Origin: Myxococcales bacterium
Lineage (GTDB): Bacteria; Myxococcota_A; Polyangia; Polyangiales; Houyiibacteriaceae
Assembly: GCA_029861865.1 (NCBI GenBank)
Contig: JAOTYL010000001.1
Coordinates: forward strand, 624,536-688,535
Length of the DNA stretch: 64,000 nucleotides
Direction: 5' to 3'
In this document: piece by piece, positions 56,530 through 64,000 of the stretch
How the letters are laid out: each line of letters starts with the position of its first letter
How positions within the stretch are numbered: position 1 is the stretch's first letter
Program-made: the position numbers and the translations under genes
Notes under the pieces: generated by a model
Told to the model about the DNA's origin: nothing
The model's input: the letters and a program-made list of their open reading frames with translations, nothing else
Databases searched by the model: none

Positions 56530-59121
56530 TCAGAACGACTGACCGATCGTGAATTCGAAGCGAATCGGGGCGTCCTGGGGGCGTCGGCGGATCGGAATGC
56601 CCCACTCGAATCGCAGGGGGCCGAGCGGGGAGAACCACCGCAGGCCAAAACCAACCGAGTATCTGAGGAACGGATTGATGCCGCACGGCTGAGAGGAGCG
56701 ATCGTTCTCGGGTGCGATGGGGGCCTGGCAGTTGCCGAACTGATCGCGGAACGCAAAGAGGTTCCATGTGTTGCCGCCATCAGTGAAGATCACGCCTCGG
56801 ATCCCGATCGCTTCGATGAGGGGAAACTCGAGCTCGATGTTGTAGAAGGCCTGGAAGTCTCCGCCGATCGGTCGACCCTCGGGCACGATCGGAAGGTTTG
56901 GGTCGCCGGCGGCTGCGATGCCCGCCTGGGGGCCGACCGACTGAAGCCGGTAACCGCGAATCGTGAAGATACTTCCGAGGTAGAAGCGCTCGAAGACAGG
57001 CACCAGCTTTCGGGACGTGATCAACCCGAGCTCGGTGTTCACCTTGAAGACCACCGGCCCGAAGATTCGTTTGTAGAAGCGTGCGAAGGCGGTCTGGCGA
57101 ACGAACGTGTTGTCGGAGCCGAGAAATTGGTCGGCCACTTGAACCCCATAGTTTGCAAAAATTCCGCCGGTCGTGGACAGCCGATTGTCTCGACTATCCC
57201 AGTTGATGGTGAAGCGGAGCGAGCTGGTGATGCCGTCGCGGAACGCGTTGGCGATGAAGATGTTGGAGAACGTGTCTCGGAGCTGTCCACCGATGCCGAC
57301 GAGGTTGCCCCGGGGTTGTGAGATCACGACGTTCTCGAACTCGTAGCGGACGAAGACGCGGAACCTCGGGTTGAACAGAGGATGGCCTGTCGTCAGGTTG
57401 GCACCTGTCGAGTCTTGTCGAAAACTAGCGAAGTCCCGGATCCGCTTGAAGAAGCCAAAGCCAAGGCTCCATTCGGAACCGAGGAACCACGGCTCGACGA
57501 AGTTCAAATCGATCTGTTGACGGATTCCGGACAGCTGCAGGTTCAGCCCGAGTGTTTGACCGCGGCCAAACAGATTCTGCTGTTGGACCTGAGCCGTGAT
57601 GATGAAGCTCTCGAGAGACGAAAATCCAGCGCCGACCTGGAACGTGCCGGTTGGCTTTTCGGCGACTTCGACGTTCAGCACCATTTGGTCGCGGGCGCTG
57701 CCTTGCTCTTCGGATACGTCTACGCGCTCGAAGTAACCGAGTTGGTTCGCCAGCGCCCTGCCGTCCTCGATCTTGCTCTGGCTGTACAGGTCGCCCTCGC
57801 TGATGCGGAACTCGCGTCGGATGACTGCGTCGCGCGTCTTGGTATTGCCGCGGACGTGAATGCGCTCGATGTAGACGAGCGGACCGCGCTGGATGTTGAC
57901 GCTCACATCGACCAAGCGATTGACCTCGTCGAGGTCGGTTTCCGGAATGATCTCGACGAGCGCGTAACCCTGGTCGCGATAGGCGCGGCTGATCCCTTCG
58001 ATGCCTTCGGCGATCTTGCTTCGGCTGAACCAGTCGCCGGACTCGAGCTCTATCGCGCCTCGAAGCTCAGCCTTCGGTGCGATGGTTTCGACCTCGTTGC
58101 CGACCTCGTCCTTTTCGAGGACGTCGACGTTGCGAATGCGGAAGCGGGGACCTTCCTGCACCGGAATCGTGATGTCGACGTACTTCCGGTCGGCCGTGAG
58201 CTCTACGCTCGGACGCCCCGGGCGCATCATCAGGTAGCCCTTGTCGTAGTACCAGGCCTGGACCCGCGTGACGTCCTCGTCGAAGGCTTCTTGGTTGAAT
58301 TTGTTCCGGTCGCTCAGAAACGAGAACATCCCAGTCTCGTTGGTTTGCATGATCTTGAGGAGCTCTTGGGACGGGAGCTGCTCGTTCCCGACGAAGCTCA
58401 CCCGACGGACGTCGACTTCTCCGCCCTCGTCGATCTTGAAAAGGACGTCGATTTGGTTGTTGTCTCCGGGGATGCGCTTGAGCTCGTACTGGACCTCCGC
58501 CAGGAAGAAGCCGCTTTCCGCATAGAGCGCGCGGACCTTGTCGGCGCTATTTTCGACTTCGGGAACCGCGAGAATCGTCCCTGCTTCGAGTGTGATCGCC
58601 TCGTCGATGTCATCATCGTCGACCTCGTCGTTGCCCTCGTACTTGATCTTGCGGATCGCGGGGCGCTCGAGAACGCGAATCGTGAGCTTGATGCCATCGC
58701 CGAGCGGGTCCGATTCGATGGCGAGGTCGTCGAAGTAGCCCATGTTCCAGATAGCGCGGGCATCTCGGGTGATCTCAGGGTCGGTGCAAACCTTGCCGCG
58801 GCCTAGCTTCATCGTGGCGCGGACGTCGTCGGGATCGACCCGCCGAGCGCCGACCACCGCGACCCTACGAATGGTCTTACCGTGACAGCTCGTCCGAGGG
58901 ACCTGAATCGCTGCGTCCGGGTCCTCGACCGGTTCGTAGTCCTCGACCTCAGGTTCTTGGTCGGGCGGAGGCTCGGGGGGCCGCGAAGGTCGTGGCGAGG
59001 TTCGAACCGGCCGGGTCGCAGGGGGCGGCGGCTCAGGAATGTTGTCTGGACTCTGGGCGCCCGCCACGGAAGCGAGCCCTGCAACGAGGGTCAGGGCTAT
59101 GGCAGGGGCGGAAGGGCGCAT
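56530..59121 (-). CDS. bamA: BamA, outer-membrane protein assembly factor
   Basis: BamA inserts beta-barrel proteins into the outer membrane. The 863-residue protein has a signal peptide, an unusually proline-rich linker of about 60 residues (PEPPPPATRPVRTSPRPSRP), five POTRA-type repeats (first with IRRVAVVGARRVDPDDVRAT, third with VDVRRVSFVGNEQLPSQEL), and a C-terminal 16-strand barrel with the VRGF-like loop TIRGYRLQSVGPQ. It ends in phenylalanine. The length is slightly above the ~800 usual, mainly because of the linker. Confidence 0.95.
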   Translation of the reverse strand: MRPSAPAIALTLVAGLASVAGAQSPDNIPEPPPPATRPVRTSPRPSRPPEPPPDQEPEVEDYEPVEDPDAAIQVPRTSCHGKTIRRVAVVGARRVDPDDVRATMKLGRGKVCTDPEITRDARAIWNMGYFDDLAIESDPLGDGIKLTIRVLERPAIRKIKYEGNDEVDDDDIDEAITLEAGTILAVPEVENSADKVRALYAESGFFLAEVQYELKRIPGDNNQIDVLFKIDEGGEVDVRRVSFVGNEQLPSQELLKIMQTNETGMFSFLSDRNKFNQEAFDEDVTRVQAWYYDKGYLMMRPGRPSVELTADRKYVDITIPVQEGPRFRIRNVDVLEKDEVGNEVETIAPKAELRGAIELESGDWFSRSKIAEGIEGISRAYRDQGYALVEIIPETDLDEVNRLVDVSVNIQRGPLVYIERIHVRGNTKTRDAVIRREFRISEGDLYSQSKIEDGRALANQLGYFERVDVSEEQGSARDQMVLNVEVAEKPTGTFQVGAGFSSLESFIITAQVQQQNLFGRGQTLGLNLQLSGIRQQIDLNFVEPWFLGSEWSLGFGFFKRIRDFASFRQDSTGANLTTGHPLFNPRFRVFVRYEFENVVISQPRGNLVGIGGQLRDTFSNIFIANAFRDGITSSLRFTINWDSRDNRLSTTGGIFANYGVQVADQFLGSDNTFVRQTAFARFYKRIFGPVVFKVNTELGLITSRKLVPVFERFYLGSIFTIRGYRLQSVGPQAGIAAAGDPNLPIVPEGRPIGGDFQAFYNIELEFPLIEAIGIRGVIFTDGGNTWNLFAFRDQFGNCQAPIAPENDRSSQPCGINPFLRYSVGFGLRWFSPLGPLRFEWGIPIRRRPQDAPIRFEFTIGQSF

Positions 59122-59169
59122 TGTCAGGGCTTGTGATCCGGGCGGCTATAGCCGTGGCCCAGGAGGGGG

Positions 59170-59931
59170 TCAAGTTGGTTTTCCTTGGTTTTCAAGGGGT
59201 TGAGCAGCATCGCCGGGCGTTTGGTCCGCGGGGCTTGTCGATGACAGGGGCCGTCGTTCGTCGGAGTCGATCCGTCCGTCCCTCATCGCGACCTGCCTCG
59301 GCATCATGGCGGCGAAATCTCGGCTGTGGGTGACGATCAAAAACGTCGTCCCATAACGCCGATTGATCTCGAAAAAGAGCTTTTGCACCGAGTCACTGCT
59401 CTGGCTGTCGAGATTGCCGGTCGGCTCGTCCGCGAGCACCAGCTTCGGCTCCATGAGAAGCGCGCGGGCGAGGGCGACCCGCTGTTGCTCACCGCCTGAG
59501 AGCTCCCCCGGGCGATGGGTCAATCGGTGGGTGAGCCCCACTTCGTCGAGGAGCTGCCGAGCTCGGCCCTCGAGCCGACGACTCCCTTGAATCAGCCCCG
59601 GCATCATCACGTTCTCCAGCGCCGTGAACTCCGGGAGCAGATGGTGAAATTGGAAAACAAATCCAATACTTCGGTTTCGAAATTCAGCGAGGTCAGAGCT
59701 GCCGAGACGGGTCACGTCTTGGCCCTGGTACCGAATCGTGCCGCGCGTTGGAAGGTCGAGGGTGCCAATGAGGTGCAGCAAAGTGCTCTTGCCAGCCCCG
59801 GAGGGGCCGACGATCGTCACCATCTCTCCGTCGCCGATCTGGAGGTCGATGCCTTTGAGGACTTCGAGGGACTGACCTTCGTGTTCGAAGGTCTTGGTGA
59901 CGTTTTCGACGGTGACGAGAGGGTCGGACAT
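59170..59931 (-). CDS. lolD: LolD, ATPase of the lipoprotein-release transporter
   Basis: LolD powers release of outer-membrane lipoproteins from the inner membrane. The 253-residue ABC protein has Walker [16 protein letters not shown], the signature [16 protein letters not shown], Walker [14 protein letters not shown] and the H-loop. It follows the LolC/E-like gene by 15 bases, matching the usual lol operon. Confidence 0.93.
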   Translation of the reverse strand: MSDPLVTVENVTKTFEHEGQSLEVLKGIDLQIGDGEMVTIVGPSGAGKSTLLHLIGTLDLPTRGTIRYQGQDVTRLGSSDLAEFRNRSIGFVFQFHHLLPEFTALENVMMPGLIQGSRRLEGRARQLLDEVGLTHRLTHRPGELSGGEQQRVALARALLMEPKLVLADEPTGNLDSQSSDSVQKLFFEINRRYGTTFLIVTHSRDFAAMMPRQVAMRDGRIDSDERRPLSSTSPADQTPGDAAQPLENQGKPT

Positions 59932-59946
59932 CGAGAATGCGATCGA

Positions 59947-61989
59947 TCAGTCGTACCGCAGCGCGTCCACCGGGCGCACGCGACTCGCTTGATAGGCCGG
60001 AAAGAGAGTTGCCGCCAGGCATACCACCACGGTCGCCGCACCGACTAGGGCGAACTCGGTCGGGTCGAGGTTCACGGGAAGTTTGTCGATGTAATAGACC
60101 TCGGGATTCATCCGGATTCCAAAGTGTTCGGCCGCGAATGTCATGACGAAGCCAAGACCGAGCCCCAGTAGGCCACCAGCCGTTCCGATGAGGAGGCCTT
60201 CGATGACGAAGATCCGAATCACCCCGCGTGCCGAAGCGCCCATGGCCTTGAGGATTCCCACTTCGCGCCGCTTTTCTTGAACCAGGAGCGTCAAGGTGCC
60301 GAAGACCGAAAAGCCCGCAATCAGAATCGCGATCCCGAGCGTGATGAACATGGCGAGTTTTTCGAGGGCCAACGCGCCAAAAAGCTGCTGGTTCATCATC
60401 TTCCAGTCGCGCACGCGCAGCTCGTCGCGACCGAGGATCGACGCGAGCTCGGTCGCCATCGCCGGGGCCTTTTCGACGTCTTGCACCTTCACCTCGATGC
60501 CGCTGACCGCCTCACGGGCTTTGAGAAAGCGTTGTGCGACGTCGAGCGCGACGTAGGCGTGCTTCATGTCGTATTCGTACATCCCGCTGTAGAAGATGCC
60601 CGCGATCCGGAACGGCTTGGTGCGTGGGATGGGACCGGTAGGTCCGAGCTCTCCGCGCGGAGACACGACGGTCACGCGATCGCCAACGACGAGCCGGAGC
60701 GCCCGCGCCAGCTCTTGACCGACGATCAGGCCGGGCATCGTATCCGCGCCCGGTCGCGGATCGACGTCTTCGCCAGGCTCAGCCTCGAGCATCGCGTCGA
60801 GAGGGCTTTTTCCCGAGCTACCGATGGAGTCGTCGAGGATTTGTTCGGGGTGCTCGAGGTACTCGAGCTTGCCGTAGGTCATGTTCTTGGCGAGGTCGGT
60901 CACTTCACTCACGGACGCGGGATCGATTCCCCGCAGAATTGCTCCGGCCCGATTCGACAGGCTCGACACCATGACCTCGGTCTCAAGGTATGGCGTGGCG
61001 CCTATGACGCCTTCGGTGGCCCGCGTCTGCTCGAGGATGGGCCGCCAATCGTCGAGCTCCTTCAATGCCTGGTCGATGACGATGTGGGCGTGGTTGCCGA
61101 GGATCTTTTTCTTGAGGTCGGCCCGAAAGCCGCCCATGACGCTCAGGACCGAGATCAACATGCACGACGAGACCGCAACCGCCAGGACGGAAAGGGTGCC
61201 GCTTGCCGCGAGAAATCCGGTCTTCTTCGCGCGCAAGTGACGTGCTGCCACCATCGGTCGAAACCCGATGCGCTCGAACGCCGAAAGGAGGGGCCCGACC
61301 AACCGGAGCGCGACCCGGATGGCGAAGAGGGTTGTCACCGTCACGCGCACGACGGCGCCGCCGAGGCTCGCGTCGTCTCCCTCGACGGGGGTTATGGGAA
61401 GCACAAAACTGACGGCGGCGAAGGCCAGGACCATGCCGGCGTCGAAGACCCACCAGAATCGTTCGCGTCTTGGGAGGGGCAAGAGGAACCAGCATGACGC
61501 GGCCAGGATGAAGAGAGCGGTGCCGGTCGCCCACTGAAGGCTCGTGGCGGTCTGATAGAGTGTCCGAATCCACTCGAGCTCGAGGTCCGGGTACGCGAGA
61601 TGGGTCAGGCCGAACAGAAGGCTCGGGGTCGTGCCGCCGAGCACGTGGCCAAGCGATGCGCGTGCCGACCACAAGATGACCCCGATCGAGACAGTGGTGA
61701 TCGTTGCATGAAGCCCCGCGGCGACGGAAAGGCCCACGATACGCGCTCGCCCCACCGCGCCGCGTGGCATGCGACGCGCGCGGCGTGCGATGGCCAAGCT
61801 GAGGAGGACGAGGATCAGCTGCGCGGTAGCCCAGCCGATCACGAGCCGGATCCAAATCAGCTCGTCAGCCTGCATCGCCTGAAACCACAACGTGCTGCTA
61901 CCGAGGAATACGACCGTCGCCACGGCGTGCAAGACCGCTAGGCCACACAGGACCGCCGTCCAGAAGCCGAGGGGGCGGCCGCTCGTCAT
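59947..61989 (-). CDS. LolC/LolE-like lipoprotein-release permease with extra N-terminal membrane domain
   Basis: The 680-residue protein is much longer than the ~400 of LolC or LolE. The C-terminal ~430 residues are standard: VAARHLRAKKTGFLAASG, ISVLSVMGGFRADLKKKILG, the periplasmic domain, then FTX-type helices with EKRREVGILKAMGASARGV. The first ~240 residues are different, with about six to seven extra transmembrane helices. Only one LolC/E-like gene is present, so the protein may act as a homodimer with LolD. Its ATG overlaps the lysS stop (ATGA). A longer start at 62049 lies inside lysS and is rejected. Confidence 0.88.
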   Translation of the reverse strand: MTSGRPLGFWTAVLCGLAVLHAVATVVFLGSSTLWFQAMQADELIWIRLVIGWATAQLILVLLSLAIARRARRMPRGAVGRARIVGLSVAAGLHATITTVSIGVILWSARASLGHVLGGTTPSLLFGLTHLAYPDLELEWIRTLYQTATSLQWATGTALFILAASCWFLLPLPRRERFWWVFDAGMVLAFAAVSFVLPITPVEGDDASLGGAVVRVTVTTLFAIRVALRLVGPLLSAFERIGFRPMVAARHLRAKKTGFLAASGTLSVLAVAVSSCMLISVLSVMGGFRADLKKKILGNHAHIVIDQALKELDDWRPILEQTRATEGVIGATPYLETEVMVSSLSNRAGAILRGIDPASVSEVTDLAKNMTYGKLEYLEHPEQILDDSIGSSGKSPLDAMLEAEPGEDVDPRPGADTMPGLIVGQELARALRLVVGDRVTVVSPRGELGPTGPIPRTKPFRIAGIFYSGMYEYDMKHAYVALDVAQRFLKAREAVSGIEVKVQDVEKAPAMATELASILGRDELRVRDWKMMNQQLFGALALEKLAMFITLGIAILIAGFSVFGTLTLLVQEKRREVGILKAMGASARGVIRIFVIEGLLIGTAGGLLGLGLGFVMTFAAEHFGIRMNPEVYYIDKLPVNLDPTEFALVGAATVVVCLAATLFPAYQASRVRPVDALRYD

Positions 61990-63593
61990 TCGCTTTCCGG
62001 TCTGAGGAGGGGGAACAAGAGCACGTCGCGGATCGATGGCTGCTTGCACAGAAGCATGATCAGCCGGTCTACGCCGAGCCCGAAACCGGCGGCGGGTGGC
62101 ATGCCGTGGGAGAGCGCGCGGATGAAGTCCGCGTCGAAGTCCATCGCCTCGTCATCTCCGCGTTCGCGGTTGCGCAACTGATCTTCGAAGCGAGCTGCCT
62201 GGTCGTCGGGGTCGTTGAGCTCGCTGAAGGCATTGCTGATCTCGCGCCCATCGATGAATAGCTCGAACCGATCGACGAACGCGGAGTCGTGGTCGCTGCG
62301 CCGCGCCAGTGGGGAGACTTCGATCGGATACTCAGTGATGAAGACCGGGACGGTTTGGCTGTCATCTGCGGTGCGGTAAAGCGCGGCGAGGTCGGGCTCG
62401 ACGAGCTGCTCGAAGATCGCAAACAGCCTCTCTCCGTGGGTCTCGCAATGCTCGAGCTGCTTTTGAGCGACGGGGTCGAGCTTGGGGAGCATCGCCTTGC
62501 AGGCATTTGCGAGCGCCTCCGGATCGTTGATCGCCTCGCGTGAGAGATGGTCGCGCCAGGCGGTTTTGGGCACGCCTTTCTGACCGGCGCGCTCGAGCCG
62601 TTCTGCAATCGAATCGCGCAACGTCACCCGTCTCCAATCGGCGCTCAAGTCGAACGCGGGTCTGGCGGTGAGCCCGGGGAAGCGTGCACGGAGGTCGGCA
62701 TCGACTTCGCGGATCATCTCGACTGCGAGGTCCATCAGGTCCTCGTGGGTGGCATAGGCCATGTAGAGCTCGAGGATGGTGAACTCCGGGTTGTGCTTCG
62801 TGCTGATGCCCTCGTTGCGAAAGGCTCGGCCGAGCTCGTAGACTCGGTCGAAGCCGCCGACCAATAGCCGTTTGAGATAGAGTTCCGGCGCGATGCGGAG
62901 GATCAGCTCTAGATCGAGCGTGTTGTGGTGGGTCTCGAACGGCTTCGCGGTGGCCCCGCCTCGGGTCACGTGCAGCATCGGGGTTTCGACCTCCAAGAAG
63001 TCGAGAGCGTCCAGGAAGCGGCGCAGAGACTGGACCACCACCGTGCGCGCGCGGAAGACCTCGGCGACGGCAGGATTCGCAAAGAGGTCGACGTACCGCT
63101 CTCGGTAGCGCTTTTCGACGTCCTTCAGACCGTGCCATTTGGCGGGCGGCGGCAGCAGAGCCTTACCGAGGTGTTCGTAGCGACGGGCGCTGACCGCGAG
63201 GGCGCCGGTCTTCGTTCGGATGGCCGGACCTTCGACCATGACGTGATCGGCGAGATCGACGAGCTTGAGGAGAGCCGCATCACGCTCACTCAGTTTCTCC
63301 GGACGCACCAACGCCTGCGCATCTCCGTGTGGAGTCCGAATCACGAGAAACGGACCCCGCTTGGCGATCACGCGCCCGAAGAGCGGCACATGCGCGGCGT
63401 CGTCGGTGAGCTCGTCCTCGAGTGGAAGCTCCGACCGTGCCGACTCGTCCGCGGCCAGCTCGACGACTGAGCGGCGCTTGTCCTCGAGCGCGGGATTGGT
63501 GCGCCAGTCGTTCGGGTAGGGCAAGACGCCCACCTCGCGAAGCCGCTCGGCCTTGTTGAGCCGTGTTTTTCGAAGCTCGTCTTCGGTGGCCAT
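61986..63593 (-). CDS. lysS: Lysyl-tRNA synthetase, class II
   Basis: LysS charges tRNA-Lys. The product from ATG 63593 has about 535 residues. It contains an OB-fold anticodon domain (HVPLFGRVIAKRGPFLVIRT), class II motif 1 region (FLEVETPMLHVTRGGATAKP), motif 2 (VGGFDRVYELGRAFRNEGIS, HNPEFTILELYMAYA) and motif 3 (GFGLGVDRLIMLL). The ATG is preceded by AAGGGG. It is 10 bases after prfB and overlaps the next gene by 4 bases. Confidence 0.96.
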   Translation of the reverse strand: MATEDELRKTRLNKAERLREVGVLPYPNDWRTNPALEDKRRSVVELAADESARSELPLEDELTDDAAHVPLFGRVIAKRGPFLVIRTPHGDAQALVRPEKLSERDAALLKLVDLADHVMVEGPAIRTKTGALAVSARRYEHLGKALLPPPAKWHGLKDVEKRYRERYVDLFANPAVAEVFRARTVVVQSLRRFLDALDFLEVETPMLHVTRGGATAKPFETHHNTLDLELILRIAPELYLKRLLVGGFDRVYELGRAFRNEGISTKHNPEFTILELYMAYATHEDLMDLAVEMIREVDADLRARFPGLTARPAFDLSADWRRVTLRDSIAERLERAGQKGVPKTAWRDHLSREAINDPEALANACKAMLPKLDPVAQKQLEHCETHGERLFAIFEQLVEPDLAALYRTADDSQTVPVFITEYPIEVSPLARRSDHDSAFVDRFELFIDGREISNAFSELNDPDDQAARFEDQLRNRERGDDEAMDFDADFIRALSHGMPPAAGFGLGVDRLIMLLCKQPSIRDVLLFPLLRPESE

Positions 63594-63603
63594 CAGCTGC
63601 CCC

Positions 63604-64000
63604 TTAGTCCTCTCGGTGTCCTTGGGCGTCAACCGCCTTCTTGCGTCGCTGTTGCTTGTTGGCGTTCATCAACAAGTACGTCTCGATGAATTCGTCCAGG
63701 TCTCCGTCGAGCACGGCATCTGCGTTGCTCACCTTGTGCTCGGTTCGCTCGTCCTTGACCATCGTGTAGGGCTGAAGGGTGTAAGTGCGGACCTGTGATC
63801 CAAACGCGATATCTGCGCGGTCGCCGAGGAAGGCCTCCTCGAAGGCTTCTTCCTGCTCACGGCGCGCCTTCTCGAAGAGCAACCCTCGAAGGATTTTCAT
63901 CGCCGTCTCTCGGTTCTGGTGCTGCGACCGTTCCGCTTCACATCGCACCGTGAAGCCGGTTGGGATGTGCTTGATCCGCACCGCCGATTCGGTTCGATTG
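63604..64000 (-). CDS. prfB: Peptide chain release factor 2, C-terminal part (partial)
   Basis: The window ends inside this gene; about 132 residues are present, starting NRTESAVRIKHIPTGF, just after where the GGQ motif would be. RCEAERSQHQNRETAMKILRG and SNADAVLDGDLDEFIETYLL are typical of RF2. The stop-codon recognition motif (SPF) and any programmed frameshift are outside the window. It probably heads the transcript with lysS. Confidence 0.92.
   Translation of the reverse strand, partial: NRTESAVRIKHIPTGFTVRCEAERSQHQNRETAMKILRGLLFEKARREQEEAFEEAFLGDRADIAFGSQVRTYTLQPYTMVKDERTEHKVSNADAVLDGDLDEFIETYLLMNANKQQRRKKAVDAQGHRED

Overview
The window looks like chromosomal DNA from a member of the Myxococcota (formerly Deltaproteobacteria). 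It is GC-rich and densely coding. It carries myxobacteria-type surface proteins (glycine-rich GG-x repeats, MYXO-CTERM-like tails, an outer-membrane barrel resembling the MXAN_2562 type and another resembling TIGR04551) and a DUF507 gene. Most adjacent same-strand genes overlap by 1-11 bases, which suggests extensive translational coupling. No rRNA, CRISPR array, insertion sequence or phage gene is visible.

Layout. 1-9 kb: a TPR-like gene end, a class-IV aminotransferase, two surface or secreted genes read leftward, truA, a barrel plus glycine-rich protein pair, asd, a TolC-type protein and a Nudix hydrolase. 9-13.2 kb: a lipoprotein, then a siroheme sulfite/nitrite reductase with an added C-terminal helical domain coupled to an unknown gene, then tRNA-Gln and tRNA-Glu. 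13.2-23.6 kb: a di-heme beta-helix protein, a remnant of a wax-ester synthase, DNA glycosylase/apaG, tsaC, coaBC, glyA and trpE. 23.6-26.7 kb: an accessory islet behind tRNA-Asp, with repeated tRNA 3' ends, a structured non-coding block, hexamer repeats, a small membrane protein plus a truncated paralogue of it, a glycine-rich lipoprotein and a higBA toxin-antitoxin pair. 26.7-39.1 kb: two glycosyltransferases around an MMPL/RND exporter, a complete tripartite RND efflux operon with its TetR regulator and a candidate operator, a small membrane methyltransferase and tRNA-Val. 39.1-48.5 kb: a proteostasis/RNA-decay run read leftward (RNase J, lipoprotein metallopeptidase, dCMP deaminase, trigger factor, clpP, clpX, lon). 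48.5-53.6 kb: an outer-membrane protein, a DUF507-yicC-gmk operon and a Crp/Fnr-type regulator. 53.7-64 kb: a leftward envelope-biogenesis run (prfB, lysS, LolC/E-like, lolD, bamA, skp/ompH, a TolC-type protein, mlaC).

The most unusual material is non-coding. At tRNA-Gln a perfect 120-bp unit is tandemly duplicated so that the 3' end of the tRNA appears three times. At tRNA-Asp the 3' end also appears three times, spread over 1.2 kb. A degenerate hexamer tract occurs at five places: three intergenic, one beside tRNA-Val and one inside a coding sequence. A GGGGAC/GTCCCC palindrome occurs three times between genes. Family names and motif calls were made by reading the sequence; no database search was run.
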